DNA of 64,000 nucleotides. Source: Salmonella enterica subsp. arizonae. Its GTDB lineage: Bacteria; Pseudomonadota; Gammaproteobacteria; Enterobacterales; Enterobacteriaceae. Positions within the stretch are counted from its first letter, which is position 1. Each line of letters starts with the position of its first letter. Below are positions 22,512 through 35,444 of this stretch, piece by piece. Position numbers and translations under genes: made by a program. Below the pieces are notes generated by a model that ran no database searches, was not told the origin of the DNA, and worked only from the letters and a program-made list of their open reading frames with translations. The DNA is taken from NCBI RefSeq assembly GCF_008692845.1, contig NZ_VXJW01000012.1, positions 60,454 to 124,453 on the forward strand, written 5' to 3'.

Positions 22512-25268
22512 TTATCCCAATATCTTCTTCGCTTCACGCGCGACATTATCCATCTCATCCAGCAGCTCCAGAAACTCAGGCTCCAGCTCCTCTTCGTGGA
22601 CGCCGCTGCGAAGCTGTTGCTCAATAAGCTGGCAAAGGTTCTTCATCCGCGGTACGCCGCTATAGCCGCAGCTCCCGTGTAGCTTATGGACCAGATCGAC
22701 CAGACCGTTGGGATTTTCTCCCACCAGTTGTTCTTCAATTTTGTTGCGCACTTCCGGCAGGAAATCAATCAGCATTTGCAACATATCCCGCGCCAGATCG
22801 GGCTTACCGGCAGCCTGGCGGAGCGCAAGCTGCTAGTCGAGCGTCGCATTCGGATTGAAGATAAATTCAGCCGGTTCCGGCGCCATCAGACGCGCTGCTA
22901 CGTTGGCGCCGGGTTTATAGCGCAGCAACAGATTATGCAACTTCTCTTCTTCTATCGGTTTAGCCAGATAGTCGTTCATGCCCGCGCTGAGCAACTTCTC
23001 TTTTTGCCCGGCCATCGCATGTGCCGTAACGGCAATAACCGGTGTTTGCTGCTGATGAGGAAGCTGGTGAATCAACTCGCAGGCGCGTATGCCGTCCATA
23101 TCCGGCATCTGAATATCCATCAAAATCAGATCAAACTGCATTTGTTTCGCTCGATCTACCGCCTGATGTCCGCTATCACAAAGCTCTACGTGCTGGACTT
23201 TATCTTCCAGTAACGCGCCGATAAGCTTCAGATTGGCGGGATTATCATCAACCGCCATAACCGTCATGGCGATTTTACTGGCATCCATTAGCAGCGGTTC
23301 AGGATGGTGATTCAACTGGCAATATTCCGTCAGCGCTGGCAACAGGCGCGTTGACGTCAATGGTTTTAACAGGCAGGCCGCCGCGCCTCCTTGTTTCAGC
23401 TTTTCGGCGTTAATCTGCGCATGGCAAGGCAGCGCCAGTAGCAGAAAGTCCGTCATTGACGCGGCTTTTGCCAGCCGTTCATGCTGCATGGTGAGCGGCT
23501 CGCGGAAGGTCACCGGAACGCTCAAAATCATAATATCGTAGTGCGCTAACGGCAGTGCGGAGAAGGTTGGGCTGTAAACTACTTCCACTGGCGTGTCGCT
23601 CAGCAGATCCAGAGTACATTGCGCGGCGGTAGCATTCGGTTCGACATAAGCCAACCGTTTTCCAGCCAGACACGCGGTTGACGGCCCGTCGATAATGACA
23701 TTTGGATTGAGATCAAGATTAATGTGAAACCAGAAGGTTGAACCGCGATTAGGCTGGCTGTGGAAAGAGATATCTCCACCCATTTCGTTGACCAGCTTTT
23801 GCGTAATCACCAGCCCAAGCCCAGTGCCGCCGTGACGGCGGGAAATACTGGCATCGGCCTGGCGAAACGCCTGAAACAGTCGTGACTGGTCGCGTTCCGG
23901 AATGCCGATCCCTGTATCGCGGATCTGCACTTCAATCTGTACTTTGGTGTTACTGAGCGCTCGCTTTTCTACCAGAATATCGATATTGCCGCTCTCGGTG
24001 AATTTAATGGCATTACCCACCAAATTGGTAATGACCTGTTGCAGGCGCAGCGGGTCGCCAATCACATTATCCGGGACGTCGTTTTTAATATTTAATGTCA
24101 ACTCCAGCCCTTTATCATGCGACGAGTGGGCCAATAGTGTAACCACTTCATCCAGGGTGTTGCGCAGTGGAAAAGGGATACTTTCCAGAATCAGCTTACC
24201 GGCTTCCAGCTTGGAGAAATCAAGCACATCGTTAATGATCGCCAGCAGATTATTCGCGGAACGCTCAATGGTGTTCAGGTGGTCGCGCTGGGTGGGATTC
24301 AGCTCAGTTTTTAATGTCAGGCGGGTAAAGCCAATGACGCCGTTCAGCGGCGTTCGTAGTTCGTGCGACATATTCGCCAGGAATTCCGACTTAATACGCG
24401 CCGCTTCCTGGGCGCGCTTTTTCGCCAGATCCAGCTCAACGTTTTGGATTTCCATCTGCTCAAGGGTTTCACGCAGATCCGAGGTGGCCTGATCGATATT
24501 ATGCTGCATTTCTTCGTGATAGGCGGCAAGCGACATCGCCATAGAATTAATGCCGTTTTTCAGCATATCCAGCTCGCCCAGCATAAAGCCTTCCACACGG
24601 CTATCCAGTTGTCCGCGACGAATACGGTCAACGGTATTCACCATATTACGGATAGGGCCGGTGACATCGCGCATAAGCCGCCAGCCAAAGATCAACGCAA
24701 TGCCGATACAAAAAAGCATCATCACGCTGGAGATAAAAATCTCCTTGTATTGCTGCAGTCTTACCGACTTGAGATCCAGTTCAAGCGCCACATATCCCAG
24801 CATATTTTTGGTATTTTTCGCGTCGGCAATCGCGGACTCGTCCGGCGAATAGCTCTCCGAGATAATCGGTGTGCGCAGGATCATGATATCGCCATGGCGA
24901 TCGACGCTCAGATGACGTGGAAACGGCGCGCCAGCGGGAAGTTGCATTTGTGAGGGGTCCAGATGGAAATTAGAGGTGACAAACAGACGGTTATGATCGT
25001 CATAAACGGAAATCGCTCGCACAATATCAGAATGTCTGCGGTGCAGGACGCTGATAAGTTGGCCGATAGACTCCCGGTTTTGTAGGTTCATTCCATATTC
25101 GCTGGAGACAGCGAGTGGTTCAATAATACTGGAGCCGGCATCTTCCAGTTGACGCTGCAGATCATTATAGCGGTGCACCACAAAAAAGATACTGAGCAGC
25201 AAACCTATCAGGACGGTTGGGGCCAGGATCAGAATCATCATGCGTGCGCGCAGGCTGTAGTTGGTCAT
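22512..25268 (-). pseudogene. barA: Hybrid sensor kinase BarA, interrupted by an amber codon before the HPt domain
   Basis: BarA is the inner-membrane tripartite sensor kinase that senses short-chain fatty acids and phosphorylates UvrY/SirA, activating csrB and csrC. Residues 1-811 are intact: two membrane spans (about 10-31 and 176-195), HAMP, the HisKA box [15 protein letters not shown], an ATPase domain, and a receiver with the phospho-Asp in [14 protein letters not shown]. Then NPNATLD is followed by TAG at 22835-22833, where E. coli has Trp. The same frame continues through 16 codons and a 90-codon open stretch holding the HPt His in [12 protein letters not shown]. Reading through gives exactly 918 residues, the family length, so the lesion is a single TGG-to-TAG change with no frameshift. 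The HPt part could be made only by readthrough or reinitiation at 22784. Confidence 0.93.
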
Positions 25269-25325
25269 GGAGTTCCGTTATGGGACAATTAGGGTCACAC
25301 TGTTAAATTGAGAAAAAGCTGGTCG

Positions 25326-26621
25326 ATGGCGCAATTCTACTCTGCAAAACGGCGCGTGACGACGCGTCAGATCATAACCGTTAAAGTCAATGACCTCGAT
25401 CCATTTGGTCAGGGCGTAGCTCGTCATAACGGAAAGGCGCTGTTTATTCCCGGTTTATTGCCTGAGGAAAGCGCGGAAGTCATTATTACAGAAGATAAAA
25501 AGCAATTTTCCCGCGCACGTGTTTTGCGCCGTTTAAATGATAGCCCAGAACGAGAAACGCCGCGCTGTCCGCATTTTGGCGTCTGCGGCGGTTGCCAGCA
25601 ACAGCATATCGGCATTGCTCTGCAACAACGCAGCAAAAGCGCGGCGCTGGCGCGTTTGATGAAACACGAGGTGAATGACATCATCGCCGGTGCGCCCTGG
25701 GGTTATAGGCGTCGTGCGCGGTTAAGTCTAAATTGTCTGTCGGATAAAACGCTGCAAATGGGATTTCGCAAAGCGGGTTCCAACGATATTGTCAATGTAG
25801 AACAGTGCCCTATTTTGGCGCCCCAGCTTGAGGCATTGCTGCCCCGAATCAGAGCGTGTCTGACGAGTTTACACGGCACCCGACATCTCGGGCATGTCGA
25901 GCTGGTACAGGCGGGAAACGGTACGCTGATGATTTTGCGCCATACCGCGCCATTGAGTGCGGCGGATAAAGAAAAACTGGAACGCTTTTCGCATTCTGAG
26001 GGATTGTCTCTGTTTCTGGCACCGTTTAGCGAGATACTGGAATCGGTAACTGGCGAAACGCCCTGGTATGATTCGCACGGCTTGCGTTTAGCCTTCAGTC
26101 CGCGAGACTTTATTCAGGTTAATGAAGCGGTAAACCAACAAATGGTCGCCCGCGCGCTGGAATGGCTTGATGTGCGCGCCGAGGATCGTGTCCTGGATCT
26201 GTTCTGCGGAATGGGGAATTTTACGTTGCCGCTGGCAACGAGCGCAGCAAGCGTGGTGGGGGTTGAGGGCGTTCCGGCGCTGGTAGAAAAAGGACGTGAA
26301 AACGCCATCCGCAATGGGTTACATAATGTGACATTCTTTCATGAGAACCTTGAGGAAGATGTCACGAAGCAGCCGTGGGCGAAAAACGGCTTTGACAAAG
26401 TCTTACTTGATCCTGCGCGAGCGGGGGCTACAGGAGTGATGCGACATATTATAAAATTAAAACCTATTCGCGTTGTTTATGTATCCTGTAATCCGGCGAC
26501 GCTGGCGCGCGACAGTGAAGCGCTGGTAAATGCAGGATATGAGGCTACGCGTTTAGCGATGCTCGACATGTTCCCGCACACAGGACATCTGGAATCAATG
26601 GTTCTGTTCGTGCGCATGTAA
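25326..26621 (+). CDS. rlmD: 23S rRNA (uracil(1939)-C5)-methyltransferase RlmD
   Basis: RlmD (RumA) methylates U1939 of 23S rRNA using S-adenosylmethionine and contains a 4Fe-4S cluster. The 431-aa protein has an N-terminal TRAM domain (about 10-70), then the cluster cysteines in [15 protein letters not shown]. The SAM site is [14 protein letters not shown], and the catalytic Cys is in [13 protein letters not shown] chose the ATG at 25326 ([10 protein letters not shown]), which fits the family start. It is divergent from barA and followed by relA. Confidence 0.95.
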   Translation: MAQFYSAKRRVTTRQIITVKVNDLDPFGQGVARHNGKALFIPGLLPEESAEVIITEDKKQFSRARVLRRLNDSPERETPRCPHFGVCGGCQQQHIGIALQQRSKSAALARLMKHEVNDIIAGAPWGYRRRARLSLNCLSDKTLQMGFRKAGSNDIVNVEQCPILAPQLEALLPRIRACLTSLHGTRHLGHVELVQAGNGTLMILRHTAPLSAADKEKLERFSHSEGLSLFLAPFSEILESVTGETPWYDSHGLRLAFSPRDFIQVNEAVNQQMVARALEWLDVRAEDRVLDLFCGMGNFTLPLATSAASVVGVEGVPALVEKGRENAIRNGLHNVTFFHENLEEDVTKQPWAKNGFDKVLLDPARAGATGVMRHIIKLKPIRVVYVSCNPATLARDSEALVNAGYEATRLAMLDMFPHTGHLESMVLFVRM

Positions 26622-26672
26622 TGATTACCGGCTTACCGACTTCGGTAGGCCTGGTCCCTGAAGGAGAGGACG

Positions 26673-28907
26673 ATGGTCGCGGTAAGAAGTGCACATATTA
26701 ATAAAGCTGGTGAATTTGATCCGAAGAAGTGGATCGCAAGCCTGGGAATTTCCAGCCAGCAGTCGTGTGAGCGCTTAGCCGAAACCTGGGCGTATTGCCT
26801 GCAACAGACACAAGGACATCCGGATGCGGATCTGTTGCTGTGGCGTGGTGTGGAGATGGTAGAAATTCTCTCCACGCTAAGTATGGATATCGATACGCTG
26901 CGGGCGGCGCTACTGTTCCCTCTGGCAGACGCTAATGTGGTCAGCGAAGATGTGCTGCGCGAAAGCGTCGGAAAATCTATCGTTACCCTGATTCATGGCG
27001 TACGCGATATGGCGGCGATCCGCCAGTTAAATGCCACTCATAACGACTCCGTTTCTTCGGAGCAGGTAGATAACGTCCGTCGAATGCTATTGGCGATGGT
27101 GGATGATTTCCGCTGCGTGGTGATCAAACTGGCCGAGCGAATCGCCCATTTACGCGAAGTGAAAGAGGCGCCGGAAGATGAACGCGTGCTGGCGGCCAAA
27201 GAATGTACCAACATCTATGCGCCGCTCGCTAATCGTCTGGGGATTGGGCAACTGAAGTGGGAGCTGGAAGACTACTGTTTCCGCTACCTGCATCCGGCGG
27301 AGTACAAACGTATCGCGAAACTGCTGCATGAACGGCGTATTGACCGCGAGCATTACATTGAAGAGTTTGTCGGGCATCTGCGCGCCGAAATGAAAAACGA
27401 AGGTGTTCTGGCGGAAGTCTACGGACGACCAAAACATATTTACAGCATCTGGCGTAAGATGCAGAAAAAGCATCTGGCGTTTGATGAACTCTTTGACGTG
27501 CGCGCTGTGCGTATCGTTGCCGAGCGCCTTCAGGACTGCTACGCCGCGCTGGGGATAGTGCATACTCACTATCGCCACCTGCCGGATGAATTCGATGACT
27601 ATGTCGCCAACCCGAAACCTAACGGCTACCAGTCTATCCATACTGTGGTACTGGGGCCGGGCGGTAAAACCGTTGAGATCCAGATCCGTACCAAACAGAT
27701 GCATGAAGACGCTGAACTGGGCGTAGCGGCGCACTGGAAGTATAAAGAAGGCGCCGCGTCCGGCGGCGTGCGTTCCGGCCACGAGGACAGGATTGCATGG
27801 CTACGTAAGTTGATTGCATGGCAGGAAGAGATGGCGGATTCCGGCGAAATGCTGGATGAAGTGCGCAGCCAGGTGTTTGACGATCGAGTCTACGTCTTTA
27901 CGCCAAAAGGCGATGTGGTGGATTTGCCTGCCGGATCTACGCCGCTCGATTTTGCTTACCACATCCACAGCGATGTCGGGCACCGCTGCATCGGCGCTAA
28001 AATCGGCGGCCGTATTGTTCCATTCACCTATCAGTTGCAGATGGGCGATCAGGTTGAAATTATCACTCAGAAGCAGCCGAATCCCAGCCGCGACTGGCTG
28101 AATCCAAACCTGGGCTATGTGACGACCAGCCGCGGGCGTTCGAAAATTCACGCCTGGTTCCGCAAGCAGGATCGTGACAAAAATATTCTGGCTGGACGGC
28201 AGATCCTCGACGATGAGCTGGCGCATTTGGGGATTAGCCTGAAAGAGGCCGAAAAACATCTGCTGCCGCGCTACAACTTTAATGAGCTGGAAGAGTTGCT
28301 GGCGGCGATAGGCGGCGGCGATATCCGTCTTAATCAGATGGTGAATTTCCTGCAATCGCAGTTCAATAAGCCGAGCGCGGAAGAGCAGGATGCGGCGGCG
28401 CTGAAGCAGCTTCAGCAAAAAACGTACGCGCCGCAAAATCGTCGTAAAGACGACGGACGTGTGGTGGTGGAAGGCGTGGGTAATTTGATGCACCACATCG
28501 CCCGCTGCTGCCAGCCGATTCCGGGGGATGAAATTGTCGGATTTATCACTCAGGGGCGGGGAATTTCCGTGCACCGGGCCGATTGTGAACAACTGGCGGA
28601 GCTGCGCTCTCATGCGCCGGAGCGGATCGTAGAGGCGGTATGGGGCGAGAGCTACTCGGCAGGATATTCGCTGGTGGTGCGCGTAACGGCCAACGATCGC
28701 AGCGGCTTACTGCGCGATATCACCACCATTCTGGCCAATGAAAAAGTCAACGTGCTGGGCGTCGCCAGCCGTAGCGACATTAAACAGCAGATCGCCACCA
28801 TCGATATGACAATTGAAATCTACAACCTGCAAGTGCTGGGACGCGTGCTCGGCAAGCTCAACCAGGTGCCGGATGTCATTGATGCCCGTCGTTTGCACGG
28901 GAATTAA
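26673..28907 (+). CDS. relA: (p)ppGpp synthetase RelA
   Basis: RelA is the ribosome-associated synthetase that makes (p)ppGpp when uncharged tRNA occupies the A site. The 744-aa length is standard. The N-terminal HD-like domain lacks the active HD residues, as expected for RelA. The synthetase core shows YGRPKHIYSIWRKM and PNGYQSIHTVV. TGS follows (YVFTPKGDVVDLP), then a zinc-finger/helical region with HHIARCCQPIPGDEI, and a C-terminal ACT domain (VVRVTANDRSGLLRDIT). It follows rlmD after 50 bases. Confidence 0.97.
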   Translation: MVAVRSAHINKAGEFDPKKWIASLGISSQQSCERLAETWAYCLQQTQGHPDADLLLWRGVEMVEILSTLSMDIDTLRAALLFPLADANVVSEDVLRESVGKSIVTLIHGVRDMAAIRQLNATHNDSVSSEQVDNVRRMLLAMVDDFRCVVIKLAERIAHLREVKEAPEDERVLAAKECTNIYAPLANRLGIGQLKWELEDYCFRYLHPAEYKRIAKLLHERRIDREHYIEEFVGHLRAEMKNEGVLAEVYGRPKHIYSIWRKMQKKHLAFDELFDVRAVRIVAERLQDCYAALGIVHTHYRHLPDEFDDYVANPKPNGYQSIHTVVLGPGGKTVEIQIRTKQMHEDAELGVAAHWKYKEGAASGGVRSGHEDRIAWLRKLIAWQEEMADSGEMLDEVRSQVFDDRVYVFTPKGDVVDLPAGSTPLDFAYHIHSDVGHRCIGAKIGGRIVPFTYQLQMGDQVEIITQKQPNPSRDWLNPNLGYVTTSRGRSKIHAWFRKQDRDKNILAGRQILDDELAHLGISLKEAEKHLLPRYNFNELEELLAAIGGGDIRLNQMVNFLQSQFNKPSAEEQDAAALKQLQQKTYAPQNRRKDDGRVVVEGVGNLMHHIARCCQPIPGDEIVGFITQGRGISVHRADCEQLAELRSHAPERIVEAVWGESYSAGYSLVVRVTANDRSGLLRDITTILANEKVNVLGVASRSDIKQQIATIDMTIEIYNLQVLGRVLGKLNQVPDVIDARRLHGN

Positions 28908-28917
28908 TAACGTGTAC

Positions 28918-28965
28918 GCCATCCGGCGTTTTTCGCCCGATGGCGCTTTACTCATCGGGCCTACG
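28918..28965. repeat. REP palindrome between relA and mazG
   Basis: GCCATCCGGCG, CGCCCGATGGCGC and CATCGGGCCTACG form a compact REP unit. In E. coli the mazEF toxin-antitoxin pair lies in this gap; here only the repeat is present. Confidence 0.78.
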
Positions 28966-28981
28966 TTTTCAGGATATTTTA

Positions 28982-29773
28982 ATGAATCAAATTGACCGTC
29001 TGCTTAATATCATGCAGCGCCTGCGCGACCCGGAAGGCGGCTGCCCGTGGGATAAAGAGCAGACTTTTGCCAGCATTGCGCCCTATACGCTTGAAGAAAC
29101 TTATGAAGTACTGGATGCGATTGCGCGTGAGGATTTTGACGATTTGCGCGGCGAACTGGGCGACCTGTTGTTTCAGGTAGTGTTTTACGCACAGATGGCG
29201 CAGGAAGAAGGCCTCTTCGATTTTAATGATATCTGCGCGGCCATCAGCGACAAACTGGAGCGCCGCCACCCCCATGTTTTTGGCGCGCTTTCCGCAGAGA
29301 ATAGCGAAGAAGTATTAGCTCGCTGGGAGCAAATAAAAACGAAAGAACGTGCACAAAAAGCGCAGCATTCCGCGCTGGATGATATTCCACGCAGTTTACC
29401 GGCCTTAATGCGTGCACAAAAAATACAGAAACGGTGTTCAAACGTGGGCTTTGACTGGACGACGTTAGGGCCGGTCGTCGATAAGGTCTATGAAGAGATC
29501 GACGAGGTCATGTTCGAGGCGCGGCAGGCGGTTATTGATCAGGCTAAACTGGAAGAGGAAATGGGCGATTTGCTCTTTGCCACGGTCAACATGGCGCGTC
29601 ATTTAGGTACGAAAGCGGAGCTCGCATTGCAAAAAGCGAACGATAAATTTGAGCGTCGTTTTCGCGAAGTTGAACGTATTGTCGCTGCCAGAGGCCTGGA
29701 AATGACCGGGGTGGATCTGGAAACTATGGAAGAAGTTTGGCAGGAGGTAAAACGCCAGGAAATTGATCTCTAA
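28982..29773 (+). CDS. mazG: Nucleoside triphosphate pyrophosphohydrolase MazG
   Basis: MazG hydrolyses nucleoside triphosphates to monophosphates and pyrophosphate, cleaning the pool of abnormal nucleotides and affecting (p)ppGpp stress. The 263-aa protein has two all-alpha MazG domains; the metal-binding acidic residues are visible in LEETYEVLDAI and ELGDLLFQVV, and again in VYEEIDEVMFE and EEEMGDLLFATVN. I chose the ATG at 28982 (MNQIDRLLNIM). It lies downstream of relA and upstream of pyrG. Confidence 0.95.
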   Translation: MNQIDRLLNIMQRLRDPEGGCPWDKEQTFASIAPYTLEETYEVLDAIAREDFDDLRGELGDLLFQVVFYAQMAQEEGLFDFNDICAAISDKLERRHPHVFGALSAENSEEVLARWEQIKTKERAQKAQHSALDDIPRSLPALMRAQKIQKRCSNVGFDWTTLGPVVDKVYEEIDEVMFEARQAVIDQAKLEEEMGDLLFATVNMARHLGTKAELALQKANDKFERRFREVERIVAARGLEMTGVDLETMEEVWQEVKRQEIDL

Positions 29774-31638
<1,865 letters not shown>

Positions 31639-31652
31639 AAAAGTTAGAACGG

Positions 31653-31680
31653 CGGTGCACCCTCAGCGGTGCACCGTTTG
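31653..31680 (+). terminator. Hairpin between pyrG and eno
   Basis: CGGTGCACC (31653-31661) and GGTGCACCG (31668-31676) form a 9-bp stem with a CTCAGC loop and a weak TTTGT tail. It may partly terminate pyrG transcription or mark an RNA processing site before eno. Confidence 0.55.
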
Positions 31681-31705
31681 TCTGAAGTTTTAGTTTAACT
31701 AGTGA

Positions 31706-33019
<1,314 letters not shown>

Positions 33020-33045
33020 TCCTGCTCTTACCTCTTAACGTTAAA

Positions 33046-33057
33046 CCCGCTTCGGCG
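33046..33057 (+). terminator. Left half of the disrupted eno terminator
   Basis: CCCGCTTCGGCG remains here, while the rest of the stem and the T-run (GCGGGGTTTTTT) lie at 34375-34386 on the far side of the IS. Joined, they would give a CCCGC-TTCG-GCGGG hairpin followed by six T residues. The left copy keeps only a 3-bp CGC/GCG stem without a T-run. Confidence 0.8.
33048..33057. repeat. Target-site duplication, left copy
   Basis: CGCTTCGGCG directly abuts the IS end CTGAGGGATCCCC and is repeated exactly at 34369-34378. IS10-group elements normally make 9-bp duplications, so the tenth base may be chance. Confidence 0.8.
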
Positions 33058-34368
33058 CTGAGGGATCCCCAGTAATGGGCGGGAAAAAAAGACAGGCATA
33101 GAGTTTTGTGATCTAATGATTTGTGCAACCAATTCAATGAGACCACCTCTATGCCTGCTCGCCAGGTATGTCAGAATTTTTTCCGCGATGCGTTAGCACC
33201 GCTTCACAAATACCGACAAAATGCTTTGCTGGATGCCACCATTGCTCTCATCTATGGCGCATCACTGACGCTGACAAGTATCGGGCGTTATTTACCCGGT
33301 ACGGCTCAGGTCAAAAATAAAATCAAACGCGTTGACTGACTGCGCGGTAATGAATCTCTTCACCGCAATATCCCACTGATTTTCAGAAATATTATTGCCA
33401 TGCTGACGAGCCAGTTATCTCTTTGTGTCATTGCTGTTGACTGGAGTGGATATCCATCTCAGGAGCATCACGTGCTCCGCGCCAGCCTGATTTGCGATGG
33501 ACGTTCGATACCCTTGCTGAGGTGGATAGTTCCTTCGGAGAAACAGCAAAATGCAAAGGTACAGCAGGCCTTTCTTAATACTCTTGCCGAAGCGGTAAAC
33601 CCAGAAGCAAGAGTGATCATCGTCACTGATGCAGGGTTCCAGAATGCCTGGTTCCGGCACATAGAATCACTCGGATGGGATTTTATCGGGCGCATAAGAG
33701 GAAATATCCAGATGCGGCTTGAGGCCAAAGGCGAATACTGGTTCAGACGTCAGGAATTGCAGGCCAGTAGCAAACCGGAATATCTGGGGCCTGGGACGCT
33801 TGCCCGCTCAGAATATGCGCGGTGCGATGGTCATTTTTATTTGCATAAAAAAGAGCCGAAAGGCCGGAAAAATAAACGCTCTCGTTGCGGTATAGCCAGA
33901 CCATCACAGATAAAAGATGCCAGCCCGGCGGCAAAAGAACCGTGGTTAATATTCAGTAGCACTGATGACTTTAAGCCGCGAGTGATCATGAAGTTATACA
34001 GCCGCCGAATGCAGATTGAGCAGAGCTTCAGGGATGAAAAAAGTGAGCGCTTTGGGTTCGGTCTGCGGGCCAGTTACAGCCGTTCGGCAGGAAGAGTGCT
34101 GGCGCTGAGCCTGCTGACAACGTTGAGCACAATAGTCCTGTGGCTTGTAGGTTATCACGCTGAAAATAAAGGATTACATTTAAGGTATCAGGCCAACAGC
34201 GTCAGGACACGGCGGGTTATCTCGTATCTGACGTTAGCGGAGAATGTCTTACGACAGTCCCCGCTAATTTTAAAACGAACGGTGCTGCGCACCGTTCTGA
34301 ATCATCTCGCCAGAACCTACCAGAATATGGTGTTGGTTTATTAGCGCTGATTTATGGGGATCCCTCAG
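33058..34368 (+). mobile_element. IS4-family, IS10-like insertion sequence (1311 bp)
   Basis: The termini CTGAGGGATCCCCAGTAATG and, inverted, CTGAGGGATCCCCATAAATC are near-perfect inverted repeats over the first 15 bases and closely resemble IS10 ends (CTGA(G/T)(A/G)(G/A)ATCCCC). A 10-bp direct repeat flanks the element. It holds one transposase frame with an internal opal codon. The element sits inside the eno terminator. I do not assign an IS name. Confidence 0.92.
33151..34344 (+). pseudogene. IS4-family (IS10-like) transposase with in-frame opal codon
   Basis: A DDE transposase of 397 residues if the TGA at 33337-33339 is ignored. The N-terminal 62 codons (MPARQVCQNFFRDALAPLHK) end KNKIKRVD, then TGA, then LRGNESLHRNIP in the same frame. 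IS10 has Arg at this spot (KRIDRLLGNRHLH), so CGA-to-TGA is the simplest origin. Catalytic residues are present: Asp in AVDWSGYP, Asp in IVTDAGFQ, and the YREK box YSRRMQIEQSFRDEKSE. As it stands it should be inactive unless the stop is read through. Later in-frame starts would lose the DNA-binding N-terminus. Confidence 0.88.
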
Positions 34369-34378
34369 CGCTTCGGCG
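34369..34378. repeat. Target-site duplication, right copy
   Basis: CGCTTCGGCG follows the right IS end immediately and matches 33048-33057 base for base. Confidence 0.8.
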
Positions 34379-34474
34379 GGGTTTTTTGTATCTGTTCAAT
34401 AGCGCAGCCGCTGCACATGACCGGGCAGACGAAATCTGCAATAATTAACGATTATCACCTTAACAGAGAACGCT

Positions 34475-35146
34475 ATGCAGTACCCGATTAACGAGATGTT
34501 CCAGACCCTACAAGGCGAGGGTTACTTTACCGGGGTCCCCGCTATTTTTATTCGTTTACAGGGATGTCCGGTTGGCTGTGCCTGGTGCGACACCAAACAC
34601 ACCTGGGATAAACTTAGCGATCGGGAAGTCTCCCTTTACAGTATCCTTGCAAAAACTAAAGAGAGCGACAAATGGGGCGCCGCGAGCAGTGAAGATCTGC
34701 TGACCGTGATTAACCGTCAGGATTACACCGCGCGTCACGTTGTGATCACCGGTGGCGAACCCTGTATTCACGATCTCATGCCGCTCACCGACCTGCTTGA
34801 AAAGAGTGGTTTTAGTTCTCAGATTGAGACCAGCGGGACACACGAAGTGCTCTGTACGCCCAATACCTGGGTAACGGTTTCACCAAAAGTGAATATGCGC
34901 GGGGGATATGACGTGCTTACTCAGGCGCTGGAGCGCGCCAATGAAATCAAGCATCCGGTGGGGCGGATTCGTGATATTGAGGCGTTAGATGAACTGTTAG
35001 CCACATTGAGCGACGATAAACCGCGCGTGATTGCTTTGCAGCCTATTAGCCAGAAAGAGGACGCGACGCGTCTGTGTATTGAAACTTGCATTGCGCGTAA
35101 CTGGCGGCTGTCTATGCAAACGCATAAGTATCTAAATATCGCCTGA
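34475..35146 (+). CDS. queE: 7-carboxy-7-deazaguanine synthase QueE
   Basis: QueE is a radical SAM enzyme that rearranges 6-carboxytetrahydropterin to 7-carboxy-7-deazaguanine in queuosine synthesis. The 223-aa protein carries the cluster motif in GCPVGCAWCDTKHTW (CX3CX2C) and the SAM-binding GGEP in VITGGEPCIHDL. It lies just downstream of the IS insertion and is presumed to have its own promoter near 34435-34465. Its substrate is made by QueD, encoded nearby on the opposite strand. Confidence 0.96.
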   Translation: MQYPINEMFQTLQGEGYFTGVPAIFIRLQGCPVGCAWCDTKHTWDKLSDREVSLYSILAKTKESDKWGAASSEDLLTVINRQDYTARHVVITGGEPCIHDLMPLTDLLEKSGFSSQIETSGTHEVLCTPNTWVTVSPKVNMRGGYDVLTQALERANEIKHPVGRIRDIEALDELLATLSDDKPRVIALQPISQKEDATRLCIETCIARNWRLSMQTHKYLNIA

Positions 35147-35274
35147 TACGCTATTAATTTTACGGACGGCCTGTTGTTGCCGTCTGTGACTCATCCATTA
35201 TCTTCCATTCTTTATTTCTCTTTGTGAATTTCGGGTGTATAAAAGTAATTCATAAACAATGGGATACATTTAGT

Positions 35275-35303
35275 ATGTTCCACGCGTTAGCGGGGATAAA
35301 CCG
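35275..35303 (+). CRISPR. Orphan degenerate CRISPR repeat at the CRISPR2 position
   Basis: A 29-base unit beginning ATGTTCCACGCGTTAGCGGG differs at four positions from the type I-E repeat found at 42845. No second copy occurs at 61-base spacing on either side. In Salmonella the CRISPR2 array lies here, between queE and queD (ptps), so this is the sole survivor, probably the terminal repeat of that array. The rest of the 35147-35444 gap holds no gene. Confidence 0.85.
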
Positions 35304-35444
35304 AAATAACCACGCTTGTAACCGGCGATGCGCTACACTTTTAAAAAAGTACGCAGGTCGACGTTGCCTTTGGTAAGGCGTTGTGCAGATGGACTGGAAT
35401 CAATCCGGAATCCAGCCCACGCTTCTTAACAAGGTTAATAAACC

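Noticed and set aside
27801..28613. 270-codon antisense frame within relA
   Set aside because: A shadow of the relA coding frame with no recognisable domain and no promoter or ribosome site.
28908..28981. Missing mazEF toxin-antitoxin pair as a deletion
   Set aside because: Salmonella normally lacks mazEF at this place; the REP-filled gap is the usual arrangement.
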